Assembly: GCA_910586195.1 (NCBI GenBank)
Contig: CAJUHO010000009.1
Span: 1 to 41,399 of the forward strand
DNA length: 41,399 bases
Reading direction: 5' to 3'
Source: an uncultured Bacilli bacterium
GTDB taxonomy: Bacteria; Bacillota_I; Bacilli_A; RF39; UBA660
Made by a program: the position numbers and the translations under genes. Below the pieces are notes generated by a model that was not told the DNA's origin, ran no database searches, and was given only the letters and a program-made list of their open reading frames with translations. Below, in pieces: positions 1 to 8,718 of the stretch; the first letter of the stretch is position 1, and each line of letters opens with the position of its first letter.

Positions 1-38
1 ATTATTCGTTCCTAATCTTCGGATATCCTTATCGTACC

Positions 39-74
39 AAAAAAAAAAAAAAAAAAACGCAAGGATTGCGTTTC
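39..74 (-). terminator. Rho-independent terminator of pyk
   Basis: Read on the minus strand, a stem ACGCAA/TTGCGT with a three-base loop follows the pyk stop codon and runs into about 19 T residues (A tract at 39-57 on the plus strand). This is a strong intrinsic terminator. An almost identical stem ends tex at 17847-17872. Confidence 0.9.
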
Positions 75-90
75 AAAAATTTCATTTTTG

Positions 91-1503
91 TTAATCGATT
101 TCTTCTATTTTCATTAAATTTGTCGGACGTGACTCTTCTGTATTAGGGAAGCTTCCTGTAATCATCACAACATCATTTTTCTTTAAATCCATAAATTCTT
201 TAGCACATTCTACACTCTTTGTAAGTACTTCATCAGTAGAATTACAAACTGGTAAAACCATTGGATAAACGCCCCAATTTAATGCAAGACGTCTGCCTGT
301 TTTTTCATCTGGGCATAATGCCAAAATAATTGAATTTGGTTTTAAATTACTAATAATTCTAGCAGTATAACCACTAATGGAAGCAGCACAAATCAATTTA
401 GCGTTTAATAAATTAGCACTTTCTACCACACAATTAGCAATAGCAGCAGGGGCATTTGGTAGGCTACCCTTTCTCTCAGTATAATCAAAATTTGCATATC
501 CCTCTGTTACTTCACAAATATTTGCCATAGCACGTACTGTCTCAATTGGATGCTTTCCAATAGTTGTCTCACCACTTAACATAACGGCATCTGCCCCATC
601 AAGTACAGCATTTGCAATATCACTTGTCTCTGCACGTTTTGGACGACTATTTTCCATCATTGTTTCCAACATCTCAGTTGCAACAATACAAATCTTACCC
701 ATTTTACGACAGGTATTAATCATATTCTTTTGTACAATTGGCAACATTTCACTAGCCATTTCCGAACCTAAGTCCCCGCGTGCTACCATCGCACCTGCTG
801 AAACTTGTAAAATTGACTCTAAATTTTCAACTCCCAATTCACTTTCAATTTTACAAATAATTTGCAAGTCTTCACGACCATACTCTCTCAATATTTCTCT
901 AATTTCTAATACATCTTCACGGCAAGATACAAAAGAAATCGCTAAATATTCTCCACCATGTTCACAAGCATATTTAATATCCTCTCGATCCAAATCACTA
1001 ACATACGGAATATCTAATTTTATACCTGGAGCACTTATACTTTTACGATTACCTAAGGTTCCACCAATAATAACCTTACAAGTAACGCCATCTTCTTCCT
1101 TACTAATAATTTCAAGTTTCATCTTAGCATTCTCTAAGAAAATAACATCTCCAACGTTTAGACTATCTAAAGCTTCTGGATGATTTACAGTAAAGCGTTC
1201 TTCATTGCCTAAGCAATCTTCCTTTACAATACGAATAATTCTACCCTCTATTAATTCAATAGAATCATTTTCCAACATACCACTTCTAAATTCAGGTCCC
1301 TTTGTATCCCAAAGAATAGCAACTGACTTTCCAGTTCTTTTTCGAACTTCTCTCACAGAAGCAATTGCTTTTTCTCTTTCCTCATAAGTCGCATGTGTAA
1401 AATTAATACGTGCTATGTTCATTCCTGCTAATACCATTGACTCCATAACATCAACTTCATTACTAGCTGGTCCAATACTACAAACAATTTTTGTTTTTTT
1501 CAT
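91..1503 (-). CDS. pyk: Pyruvate kinase
   Basis: Pyruvate kinase, the last step of glycolysis: phosphoenolpyruvate plus ADP gives pyruvate plus ATP in the cytosol. The protein is 470 residues, the usual length of the catalytic form, and starts KKTKIVCSIGPAS as in the family. Visible family motifs are the catalytic-lysine segment CKIESELGVEN, the metal-binding VARGDLGSEM segment, the EMLETM segment and MLSGETTIGKHPIETV. It lacks the extra C-terminal PEP-utiliser-like domain found in Bacillus pyruvate kinases. The start is supported by a ribosome binding site (aaaggag) eight to nine bases upstream. It is probably transcribed alone, from a promoter just upstream to the strong terminator downstream, though no clear terminator separates it from thrS. 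Confidence 0.97.
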   Translation of the reverse strand: MKKTKIVCSIGPASNEVDVMESMVLAGMNIARINFTHATYEEREKAIASVREVRKRTGKSVAILWDTKGPEFRSGMLENDSIELIEGRIIRIVKEDCLGNEERFTVNHPEALDSLNVGDVIFLENAKMKLEIISKEEDGVTCKVIIGGTLGNRKSISAPGIKLDIPYVSDLDREDIKYACEHGGEYLAISFVSCREDVLEIREILREYGREDLQIICKIESELGVENLESILQVSAGAMVARGDLGSEMASEMLPIVQKNMINTCRKMGKICIVATEMLETMMENSRPKRAETSDIANAVLDGADAVMLSGETTIGKHPIETVRAMANICEVTEGYANFDYTERKGSLPNAPAAIANCVVESANLLNAKLICAASISGYTARIISNLKPNSIILALCPDEKTGRRLALNWGVYPMVLPVCNSTDEVLTKSVECAKEFMDLKKNDVVMITGSFPNTEESRPTNLMKIEEID

Positions 1504-1534
1504 TTTATCACTACTCCTTTTCTAAACAGTTATC

Positions 1535-1563
1535 ATTATACAATAAATCTTGATATTTGTATA
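1535..1563 (-). promoter_or_regulatory. Candidate promoter for pyk
   Basis: On the minus strand a perfect TATAAT -10 (plus 1535-1540) lies 17 bases after a weak -35 TATACA (plus 1558-1563), about 30 bases before the pyk start. Confidence 0.5.
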
Positions 1564-1615
1564 CTATTTTTTTATTTAACCTACTAAATAATTCCTATAT
1601 ATTATATACAAAAGC

Positions 1616-3382
1616 CTACTGATTCGTTAATGCTTTTGTAGCAATTTCAATTCGTAATTTTTCTAGGAAGTCCTCTTTTGTAATAGTTGTAGTTTCCTTT
1701 TTCCCATGTAAACGGTAGCTAATTGTATTATTTTCTTTTTCTTGATCGCCTAAAATAATAGTATATGGTACTTTACTTGTTTGTGCCTCTCTTAATCTAT
1801 ATCCTAACTTTTCATTACGATCATCAAGTTCTACTCTGATATTTGCTTGTTGTAACAGCTCTACAACTCCTTGGGCATAATCCCCTTGATACTCAGGATT
1901 AATTGGAATCACTTTAACTTGAACTGGTGCAAGCCAAGTTGGAAATACCCCCTTTGTCTCTTCAATAATAAAGGCAGTAAAACGATCAAAAGTCCCAAAA
2001 ATAGCACGATGAAGCACTACTGGTATTTTCTTCTCCCCGTGGGCATCAATATAAGATAATTCAAAATTTCTTGGTAGCAAAAAGTCAAGCTGACAAGTAG
2101 AAAGGGTTACTTCTGGTCCCACTGCAGGTCGTACTTCTACATCAAGTTTTGGTCCATAAAAAGCGGCTTCTCCTACTGCTTCAAAATATTCCACTCCCAA
2201 ATGATTCAATACTTCTCTTAATTTATTTTCTGCCTTATCCCACATTTCATCATCATCAAAATATTTTTCTTTATCATTTTTATCACGCAAAGATAACCTA
2301 AATTTATAATCTTTTATTCCAAAATCATGATAAACATCTAATATTAAATTTACAACTTTTTCAAATTCTTCTCCTATCTGGTCAGGCGTTACAAATAAAT
2401 GGGCATCATTTTGACACATACAACGAACACGTTCTAACCCCTTTACAGCACCACTTGCTTCATAACGAAAGTCAGTAGCAAACTCGCCAATTCGGATTGG
2501 CAAATCACGATAAGAATGCATTTTATTTTTATAAACTAACATATGATGTGGACAATTCATAGGTCTTAATACAAATTCTTCTTCATCTACTTTCATCATT
2601 GGAAACATATTCTCTTGATAATGATCCCAGTGTCCAGATGTTTTATATAAATCAACCGTTCCAACGCATGGTGTATAAACATGATTATATCCAAGTTTTT
2701 GTTCTTTTTCATAAATATAATTTTCTAATTGTTTACGAATAATAGCACCATTTGGCAACCATAAAGGCATTCCTGAACCAACCAATTTATGATTCATAAA
2801 CAACTCCTGATCCTTACCAATTCTACGATGATCTCTCTCTTTTGCTTCTTCTATTTCCTGCAAATGATGATGAAGCTCATCTTCTTTATCATAACAAACG
2901 CCATAAATTCTTTGTAACATTTTATTATTTGCATCTGCTTTCCAATAAGCACCACTTACTTTTAATAATTTAAAATATTTTAACTCTTTTACAGTATCAA
3001 CATGTGGACCTCTACAAAGATCTGTAAAATCACCTTGCGTATAACAAGAAATAACTTGTTCTTCCTCATTCATTCTCTCAATTAAATCTAGCTTATAAGG
3101 ATCATTCGTAAATTTTTCCAAAGCTTCTTCCTTACTTAGTTCTTCACGAACAATTCTTTTTCCATCTTTCGCTATTTTTTTCATCTCTTTTTCGATTTTT
3201 TCTAAATCTTCTTCTTTAATGACATCTTCTCCTAAATCGATATCATAATAAAAACCGTCCTCAATAACAGGGCCTACCCAAAACATTGCCTTCGGATATA
3301 AATGTTTTACAGCTTGTGCTAATAAATGGGCACAAGAGTGATTTAGAATATTTAATTTTTCATTTTCTTTAATATTAATCAT
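1616..3382 (-). CDS. thrS: Threonyl-tRNA synthetase lacking the TGS domain
   Basis: Threonine-tRNA ligase, which charges tRNA-Thr with threonine using ATP. At 588 residues it is about 55 shorter than Bacillus ThrRS. The protein begins directly at the editing (N2) domain, with HSCAHLLAQAVKHL near residues 15-28 carrying the HxxxH pair and CRGPH further on, so the N-terminal TGS domain is absent. The class II catalytic core is complete (RPMNCPHHM zinc/active-site segment, RYEASGAVKGLERVR motif 2, HRAIFGTFDRF motif 3), followed by the anticodon-binding domain. The ATG has a good ribosome binding site (aaggag). It overlaps the upstream gene by 8 bases, making it the third gene of a T-box operon. 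A dnaI...thrS neighbourhood is also known in Bacillus. Confidence 0.97.
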   Translation of the reverse strand: MINIKENEKLNILNHSCAHLLAQAVKHLYPKAMFWVGPVIEDGFYYDIDLGEDVIKEEDLEKIEKEMKKIAKDGKRIVREELSKEEALEKFTNDPYKLDLIERMNEEEQVISCYTQGDFTDLCRGPHVDTVKELKYFKLLKVSGAYWKADANNKMLQRIYGVCYDKEDELHHHLQEIEEAKERDHRRIGKDQELFMNHKLVGSGMPLWLPNGAIIRKQLENYIYEKEQKLGYNHVYTPCVGTVDLYKTSGHWDHYQENMFPMMKVDEEEFVLRPMNCPHHMLVYKNKMHSYRDLPIRIGEFATDFRYEASGAVKGLERVRCMCQNDAHLFVTPDQIGEEFEKVVNLILDVYHDFGIKDYKFRLSLRDKNDKEKYFDDDEMWDKAENKLREVLNHLGVEYFEAVGEAAFYGPKLDVEVRPAVGPEVTLSTCQLDFLLPRNFELSYIDAHGEKKIPVVLHRAIFGTFDRFTAFIIEETKGVFPTWLAPVQVKVIPINPEYQGDYAQGVVELLQQANIRVELDDRNEKLGYRLREAQTSKVPYTIILGDQEKENNTISYRLHGKKETTTITKEDFLEKLRIEIATKALTNQ

Positions 3383-3935
3383 TACTTTTTCTCCTTTTTA
3401 AATCACTAATTTTATATATTTTTGCAGTTTCCTTTATTTCTCTCTGATTTAACTTTCCATGTTTTTCTTCAAATTTTAATATTTTATTATTATTCGAAAT
3501 TTCAGAATCATTTCCTTCTCTTTCATAATATTCCCAATCTTCCTGTTCTGATTCCTCTAAATATTCCATCATAGCATTTATATACTTTTTAGTAGCTAGT
3601 TTACGAATCTCTGGACAAGTGGCATAGGTTAATGAAACAATAGCATTCAAAGATTTTACGTTATGGAAATATTCATGAGAAATTTTTGATAGACTTGTAA
3701 CAGACACATCGTATGACAAGTAACGTGTGGCAAGATACTCTTCTAGTAATTCTTTTATGATAGAATTTTGAGTTTTCTTCCATCTTATTAGTACTTGCTC
3801 TTCACTTTCATTTTCTAATCTTCTAAAAAATTCTTGTTGTATCTCTTCTACATTACTCATACAATTAGACCTCTGTAACAGGCCAATTAGAAAATAATCA
3901 TCCACATTTCTCAAGCTAATTCGTCTAACTTTCAT
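3375..3935 (-). CDS. Hypothetical protein in the thrS T-box operon
   Basis: I do not recognise this 186-residue protein. It has no signal peptide or membrane span. The middle is predicted helical, and a strongly charged C-terminal third contains an acidic stretch (EESEQEDWEYYEREG) and a lysine/arginine-rich end. The start is supported by aggaag about eight bases before the ATG. It lies three bases after the preceding 135-residue gene and overlaps thrS by 8 bases, so it is almost certainly cotranscribed with thrS and induced by uncharged tRNA-Thr. In Bacillus the dnaI-thrS interval holds ytxB and ytxC; I see no clear similarity to either. Function unknown. Confidence 0.8.
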   Translation of the reverse strand: MKVRRISLRNVDDYFLIGLLQRSNCMSNVEEIQQEFFRRLENESEEQVLIRWKKTQNSIIKELLEEYLATRYLSYDVSVTSLSKISHEYFHNVKSLNAIVSLTYATCPEIRKLATKKYINAMMEYLEESEQEDWEYYEREGNDSEISNNNKILKFEEKHGKLNQREIKETAKIYKISDLKRRKSND

Positions 3936-3938
3936 ATA

Positions 3939-4346
3939 TCATCTTCCTTTTTGATATAAAAAAGTATCTTTTGAATAAACCTTAACTGTTTTATCACATG
4001 GTAGAATAGAACCTGACTTCTCATATGATAATTTTTCTAAGAGCAAATCCAAATTTTCATAAAGTGGATTCTCATATGCTAAAATTCTTGCTTTCTTAAA
4101 AGAATTTTTGCGTGTTTGACCATGCACAGTCTCTTCCCTTACTAAGAGATACTTTCCTACTAAAAAGTCCTCTTCTGTAATACTTGAAAAAGAAATCCTA
4201 GTTGGTGTTCGATAATGATGATCTTGCAAATACTGATTCATTTTCCTATGTGTTAATCTAGTATCCTCAAGATAAGGAATATTTAAATAGTAATTCATAT
4301 ACTCTCTAATTCCTATTGTATTTTTTGTAGATATTATATTATTCAT
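3939..4346 (-). CDS. Hypothetical protein, first gene after the Thr T-box
   Basis: Unrecognised cytoplasmic protein of 135 residues, basic, with no membrane segment. The start is well supported by gggagg five bases before the ATG, immediately after the T-box terminator. It is therefore the gene most directly controlled by the leader. The next gene begins only three bases downstream. Being first in a threonine-responsive operon with thrS suggests a role in translation, tRNA or threonine physiology, but no motif identifies it. Confidence 0.8.
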   Translation of the reverse strand: MNNIISTKNTIGIREYMNYYLNIPYLEDTRLTHRKMNQYLQDHHYRTPTRISFSSITEEDFLVGKYLLVREETVHGQTRKNSFKKARILAYENPLYENLDLLLEKLSYEKSGSILPCDKTVKVYSKDTFLYQKGR

Positions 4347-4360
4347 AAAAACCTCCCATA

Positions 4361-4575
4361 AATAAAACTCCTACTAAATTTAGTAGGAGTGCATAACACG
4401 GTACCATCCTTGGTTTCGCTTAATTTAAAAATAACGGTTACACCGGAATTACTTTTCATAATTCTATTCAAAAGGTAGTAACAACATAGGTCTTTATTCA
4501 TTCTCACCAACCATGAATTCTCTTAAAAAGAACACTATATCATCTTGTCCTTTATCATTATATTTCATTGCTAAT
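4361..4575 (-). promoter_or_regulatory. T-box riboswitch, threonine specifier (ACU)
   Basis: Minus-strand leader with the T-box signature AAGGATGGTACCGTG (plus 4398-4412), which contains the UGGU that pairs with the uncharged acceptor end. It is followed by a perfect 12-bp terminator palindrome (plus 4367-4390) and a short T run. Stem I carries the typical AGAGAAUUC...GGUUGGUGAGAA segment. Aligning the specifier loop with the second T-box in this window puts the specifier at plus 4479-4477, reading ACU, a threonine codon. This fits thrS in the operon. Confidence 0.93.
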
Positions 4576-4581
4576 AAGTAA

Positions 4582-4609
4582 ATATTATCACAATTTAATA
4601 AATAGTCAA
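4582..4609 (-). promoter_or_regulatory. Promoter of the thrS T-box operon
   Basis: Minus-strand TTGACT (plus 4604-4609), a 16-base spacer and TAATAT (plus 4582-4587). It sits between the dnaI stop codon and the T-box stem I, so it would start the leader transcript. Confidence 0.65.
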
Positions 4610-4613
4610 TACT

Positions 4614-5534
4614 TTAACTTCGATTTCTTCTATTTTCACTAATTAAAGAAAGGCTTATCGTTAATTGTTTAATTCTTTCCATAATTCTTCTTGCCTTTAC
4701 CTTCTCCAAAGAAGAAGATTTTATAATAAAATTACTTTCTAATTCTTCTAAATTTAAATTAGAAGTGAAAAAAGTTGATAGACCTTCTTCCATTCGATAT
4801 TGTAAAATAGGACCTAGTACTTCATCTCTACTCCATGCTGTTACATTTTCTGCACCTATATCATCAAGCAACAATAATGGCACTCTTTTAATATAACGAA
4901 ATCGCTCTTCATAATCACTAGAAAATGAAGACTTTAAACTACGAAGTAATTCTGGGTAATATATAAGAGCACTACGCACTCCCCTTTTTGCCATCTCATT
5001 AAATAATGCAGCAATTAAATACGTCTTTCCTGAACCAAACGATCCTGTTAAATAAAGTCCCTTTGGGCTTTTTCCTTTTTGATAGTTCTCCATAAACTCC
5101 TTAAAATATTTTACAATAGGAATTCTTGCTTTATCATCCTTATATATATCTTGAAATGATGCCTCCTTAAGTTCCTTCGGTAATTTAAAAAAATCTATAT
5201 TCTTTAAGTAATTTGTCTCTTCTAAATGCTTATTATACCGGTAACAGGCAACATATGAAAATAAAATCTTTTTTCCTATAAATTCAGGTGTATAAGCATA
5301 CCCCTTCACCATATTAGGACAAACACTAAGACTCTTACACTTCGTACAGTTTTTTTTCTCCTTTAAACAATCTTCTAAACTAGAGGTATACTTCATTAAA
5401 ACTTCAGGAGGTATTCCTAAAGAATTTATATAACTTGCAAACTCAGTATCTTTTACAGATTCTATAAAAGAGGATTGTAATGCATTTTCATCTACCTTTT
5501 CAATTGTATTTACGATTCTTCTCATAATTTTCAC
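4614..5534 (-). CDS. dnaI: Primosomal protein DnaI, helicase loader
   Basis: AAA+ ATPase that loads the replicative helicase during initiation and restart of replication in Bacilli. The N-terminal third carries a cysteine-rich zinc-type segment (CLKEKKNCTKCKSLSVC, about residues 56-72) as in DnaI. The C-terminal AAA+ domain has Walker A GSFGSGKT (residues 164-171) and Walker B LLLLDDIG (220-227). Length, 306 residues, is typical. The reading frame opens at a GTG, but the GGGTGA just there looks like the ribosome binding site, so translation more likely begins at the ATG at 5525 (303 residues). It has its own promoter. Bacillus dnaB is not adjacent here. The product is cytoplasmic and acts at the replication fork. 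Confidence 0.93.
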   Translation of the reverse strand: MKIMRRIVNTIEKVDENALQSSFIESVKDTEFASYINSLGIPPEVLMKYTSSLEDCLKEKKNCTKCKSLSVCPNMVKGYAYTPEFIGKKILFSYVACYRYNKHLEETNYLKNIDFFKLPKELKEASFQDIYKDDKARIPIVKYFKEFMENYQKGKSPKGLYLTGSFGSGKTYLIAALFNEMAKRGVRSALIYYPELLRSLKSSFSSDYEERFRYIKRVPLLLLDDIGAENVTAWSRDEVLGPILQYRMEEGLSTFFTSNLNLEELESNFIIKSSSLEKVKARRIMERIKQLTISLSLISENRRNRS

Positions 5535-5554
5535 CCAATAATATTTCTATTATT

Positions 5555-5582
5555 ATTATACTAAAATTAAGGAATAAAACAA
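5555..5582 (-). promoter_or_regulatory. Promoter for dnaI
   Basis: Minus-strand TTGTTT (plus 5577-5582), a 16-base spacer and a perfect TATAAT (plus 5555-5560), placed about 30 bases before the dnaI start. Confidence 0.65.
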
Positions 5583-5596
5583 GCTAGAAATCTACT

Positions 5597-5624
5597 TAAA
5601 AAGAAAAAGAACTAGTTTTGTTCC
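5597..5624 (-). terminator. Probable terminator after rbfA
   Basis: On the minus strand AAGGAAC and GTTCTTT form a seven-base-pair stem (one G-U) with a seven-base loop, followed by TTTCTTTTT. The left arm overlaps the end of rbfA. It would end the rimP-rbfA transcript before the dnaI promoter. Confidence 0.5.
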
Positions 5625-5962
5625 TTCTCGTGAATCTCTTCTAAAATATTTTCTATTTTTTCTCCATAAGCAATAGATTCATCATATACAAATTTCAACT
5701 CTGGAGTATGACGAATTTCTATCTTTTCGCTCAGCCTTCCTCGAATAAAAGACGATGCTTTATTTAAACTTTCCGTAACGTCCTTTTTTCTAGTAGCATC
5801 TAATACCGTAAAATAGACTTTTGCAAAACTTAGATCATTTGTAATATCACAACCTGTAATAGTAACAAAACGCAAATCTTCATCCCTTACTTCTGTCATT
5901 AAAATCATACTAATCTCTTCTTGAAAAGTAGACTCTAATCGTTCTATTCTAATATTTTCCAT
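5612..5962 (-). CDS. rbfA: Ribosome-binding factor A
   Basis: RbfA is a single KH-fold protein that binds the 30S subunit and helps mature the 5' end of 16S rRNA, especially in the cold. This copy is 116 residues, the normal length. It has the family start (RIERLESTFQEEISMIL), the ITGCDITNDLSFAKVYFTV strand region and the ending RHTPELKFVYDES. It follows infB by 81 bases on the same strand, the conserved infB-rbfA order of bacteria, and a probable terminator closes the operon just after it. Confidence 0.95.
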   Translation of the reverse strand: MENIRIERLESTFQEEISMILMTEVRDEDLRFVTITGCDITNDLSFAKVYFTVLDATRKKDVTESLNKASSFIRGRLSEKIEIRHTPELKFVYDESIAYGEKIENILEEIHEKEQN

Positions 5963-6043
5963 ATTTTTCTCCCTATATAAGCCTCATGTCTTACTTTGAT
6001 AAGAATGTCTTTAATAATAAGCCTATTTTGACTTTTCTATACT

Positions 6044-8182
6044 TTATCTTTTAATTTCTACCAAATCGTATACTTCTATAACATCATTTTCTTTATAGTC
6101 TTGACAATTTTCAAGGGTTAAACCACAGTCCATACCTTTACTAACTTCTTTTACCTGATCCTTTTCTCTTTGAAGGGTATTAACATTTCCTGTATATACA
6201 ACAACACCATCACGGATAATTCTAGCTTTACTGTTATTCTTTATAGTACCTGTTACCACATGACATCCAGCAATTAACCCAACTTTCGAAAACTTGAAAA
6301 TTTGACGAATCTCTAATGTACCTGTTACTTTCTCCTCATATTCTGGATCAAGCATTCCTTTCATTGCTGCTTCCATCTCTTCTACTACTTTATAAATAAT
6401 ATCATAATTACGAATTTCAATACCATACTCCTTAGCAGTATCCATTGTCTTAGTAGAACCTCGAACATTAAAACCAATTATAATTGCATTAGATGCTTGG
6501 GCTAGTACTACATCACTTTCTGTAATAGCACCTACACCACCACGTATCACCTGAATTTTGACACCTTCTACTTCAATCTTTGATAGTGAAGAACGAACAG
6601 CTTCTAAACTTCCATTTACATCTGCTTTTAAAACAACATTAATTTCTTTTATTCCTGTCTTTACTTGACTAAACAAATCATCTAATGTCATCCCACTTCG
6701 ATTCGTATCTTTTTCTTTGGCACGAATTCTTCTCTCCTCGGCGATTTGTTTGGCTTGTTTTTCTGTTTCAAATGCCATAAACTTATCTCCTGCTGATGGA
6801 AGAGAAGAAAGTCCTGTTACTTCTACTGGAGTAGACGGTAAGGCCTCCACAATATTTTGTCCTAAATCATTTTTTAATGTTCTCACCTTTCCTGCTGTAG
6901 TTCCAACAACAATAGGGTCTCCTAAACGAAGTGTTCCATTTTGAATTAACAAACTTACAACAGAACCTAGATGCTTATCCATACGAGCCTCAATTACAGT
7001 ACCACTAGCATAGCGAGATGGATTTGCCTTATAACCTTCCATTTCTGCAATTAACAGAATATTTTCTAATAATGAATTAATACCTTCTCCTGTAGCTGCA
7101 GAGATTTTACTTACGATGACATCTCCGCCCCATTCTTCTGGTGTAAGACCATTTTGAGAGAGTTCTGCCATAACGCGATCTATATCGGCATTTTCTTTAT
7201 CAATCTTATTAATAGCAACAATAATTGGAACCTTTGCTGCCTTGGCATGATCAATTGCTTCTTTTGTTTGTGGCATTACACCATCATCTGCTGCTACAAT
7301 AATAATAACAATATCGGTAACACTAGCACCTCGTGCCCTCATTTCTGTAAATGCCTCATGTCCTGGTGTATCAATAAACGTTAATTGTTTACCATTACAA
7401 CTTACAGAATAAGCACCAATTGCTTGGGTAATTCCACCAGCTTCACCACTTGCAATATTTGTCTTACGAATGGCATCTAATAATGTTGTTTTTCCATGAT
7501 CTACATGTCCCATAATTGTTATAACAGGTGGGCGTTCTACTAAATCCTGCTCATTATCTGCAATTTCATATTCTTCAAAATTAGAAATATCAGCACTCTC
7601 TTCTTTTTTTAATTTTTTATTATAATCGCTTACTAAAACTTCTACTGTGTCATAATCAAGACTCTGTGTAATACTTGCCATTATCCCCAAAGTCATCAAT
7701 TTCTTAATAATTTCAGTACTATTTACTTCTAAAATATCTGCTATATCAGAAACTGTCATTCCCTCTTTATAAAGAACTGTATTTAAATCTTGTTCCTGTT
7801 CATTACTTTGTAATTTCTCACGATGTTTATAAATCTTTTTTCTTTCCTTTAAGAAATCTTTCTTAGTGTCATTCTTTTTTACTGCCTTTGATTTTACCTT
7901 TTCAAAGCTAGTATTCTCATCTAAATTAATATTAGTTTTTTGTGCTAAATCTAGTGCTTTATCATAAGTCAACTCTTCTTCGCGCTTTTCTTCTAGTACT
8001 TCATCATCTATATCATCAACATAATCTACCTGATCTTGTAATTCATTGTCTAAAAGTGTAATATCCAAATCACTAAGTAACGTCTCTTCATCTTCATAAG
8101 AAATTCCAACCTTATCACACAAAGCTTTAATTTCCTCTACTGACTTTTCTACATCTTTTGCATATTCTAATAAACTCATCAT
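6044..8182 (-). CDS. infB: Translation initiation factor IF-2
   Basis: GTPase that brings fMet-tRNA to the 30S subunit and promotes subunit joining. Two IF2_N-type helical modules are visible (about residues 3-45 and 140-190), joined by a charged linker. The G domain follows with G1 GHVDHGKTT (225-233), G3 DTPGHEAF and G4 NKID, then the beta-barrel domain II and the C-terminal fMet-tRNA-binding domain (KVGLIAGCHVVTGT). At 712 residues it matches the short Bacillus form. Start ATG at 8182 has GAGGTGG upstream. It lies 12 bases after ylxR; the ylxQ gene that usually separates them is missing. Confidence 0.97.
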   Translation of the reverse strand: MMSLLEYAKDVEKSVEEIKALCDKVGISYEDEETLLSDLDITLLDNELQDQVDYVDDIDDEVLEEKREEELTYDKALDLAQKTNINLDENTSFEKVKSKAVKKNDTKKDFLKERKKIYKHREKLQSNEQEQDLNTVLYKEGMTVSDIADILEVNSTEIIKKLMTLGIMASITQSLDYDTVEVLVSDYNKKLKKEESADISNFEEYEIADNEQDLVERPPVITIMGHVDHGKTTLLDAIRKTNIASGEAGGITQAIGAYSVSCNGKQLTFIDTPGHEAFTEMRARGASVTDIVIIIVAADDGVMPQTKEAIDHAKAAKVPIIVAINKIDKENADIDRVMAELSQNGLTPEEWGGDVIVSKISAATGEGINSLLENILLIAEMEGYKANPSRYASGTVIEARMDKHLGSVVSLLIQNGTLRLGDPIVVGTTAGKVRTLKNDLGQNIVEALPSTPVEVTGLSSLPSAGDKFMAFETEKQAKQIAEERRIRAKEKDTNRSGMTLDDLFSQVKTGIKEINVVLKADVNGSLEAVRSSLSKIEVEGVKIQVIRGGVGAITESDVVLAQASNAIIIGFNVRGSTKTMDTAKEYGIEIRNYDIIYKVVEEMEAAMKGMLDPEYEEKVTGTLEIRQIFKFSKVGLIAGCHVVTGTIKNNSKARIIRDGVVVYTGNVNTLQREKDQVKEVSKGMDCGLTLENCQDYKENDVIEVYDLVEIKR

Positions 8183-8194
8183 TTCCTATCCACC

Positions 8195-8464
8195 TCACTT
8201 TTCTAATTTTATAATTTTTTCAATTTCTTCATATATTTCATCTGGCACTCCTACTTCTAATTTTCTTTCTAATAATTTAGACTTTCTGGCTTTTTCTAAA
8301 ACACTAGCATCTTTTTTTATATATGCTCCTCTACCATTTTGTTTCCCAGACTCATCTACTGAAACTTTTCCAGATTTATCTCTCACAATACGAAGCAATT
8401 CTTTTTTCGGAAGTTGTTCCTTGGTAACTACACAAGTTCTCATTGGTATTTTTTTTACTTTCAC
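8195..8464 (-). CDS. ylxR: YlxR/RnpM family RNA-binding protein
   Basis: Small protein (89 residues) of the YlxR family, recently linked in Bacillus to binding of RNase P RNA. The family signature is clear: MRTCVVTKEQLPKKELLRIV and the NGRGAYI segment. Translation probably begins at the GTG at 8464, which has GAGGAGG seven bases upstream; an internal ATG at residue 8 is the classical family start and is an alternative. It sits between nusA and infB, its conserved location, but the L7Ae-like ylxQ normally next to it is absent. Confidence 0.93.
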   Translation of the reverse strand: MKVKKIPMRTCVVTKEQLPKKELLRIVRDKSGKVSVDESGKQNGRGAYIKKDASVLEKARKSKLLERKLEVGVPDEIYEEIEKIIKLEK

Positions 8465-8514
8465 TTGACTTCCTCCTCTATTTTATTTTTACATACTTCA
8501 TACAATACTCTTTT

Positions 8515-8714
8515 TCATGAAAAATCGGTCTTAAAACCTCCAGCTTCTATAGGTTCATAAGAACCTAATGTATTCCAAGTAAAATTGCAAAATCCCAAGA
8601 AGTCAATAGCCAAAGCTTTAAAATCATAATCAGTATAATCTACTACATAATATTCTGGATGTTCTATTTTTCTTTCATACCTTTTAGTAAATAAGAGTAG
8701 TCGTATTTTTCCAT
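8515..8714 (-). pseudogene. Small unknown gene split by a -1 frameshift between nusA and ylxR
   Basis: An ATG at 8714, with a GGGAAG Shine-Dalgarno-like sequence inside the end of nusA, opens a 16-codon frame that stops at TAG (plus 8664-8666). Just before that stop is an A-rich run (GAAAAATAG). Slipping one base back there gives a further 50-codon open frame ending at TGA (plus 8515-8517). The joined product would be about 66 residues, containing IEHPEYYVVDYTDYDFKALA and FLGFCNFTWNTLGSYEPI. The second frame is in fact open all the way from the nusA stop. The residue mix looks protein-like and roughly 65 open codons are unlikely by chance in DNA this AT-rich. It may be a recent pseudogene, a homopolymer sequencing error or a slippery site. 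The product is not recognised. Confidence 0.45.
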
Positions 8715-8718
8715 TAAT

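Noticed and set aside
39..57. Run of 19 A residues as a possible repeat or assembly artefact
   Set aside because: It is simply the T tail of the minus-strand pyk terminator, though its exact length may be uncertain in sequencing.
4361..4575. tRNA-like or attenuator peptide leader instead of a T-box
   Set aside because: The T-box core, specifier alignment and terminator palindrome explain the region fully; no leader peptide with Thr codons is present.
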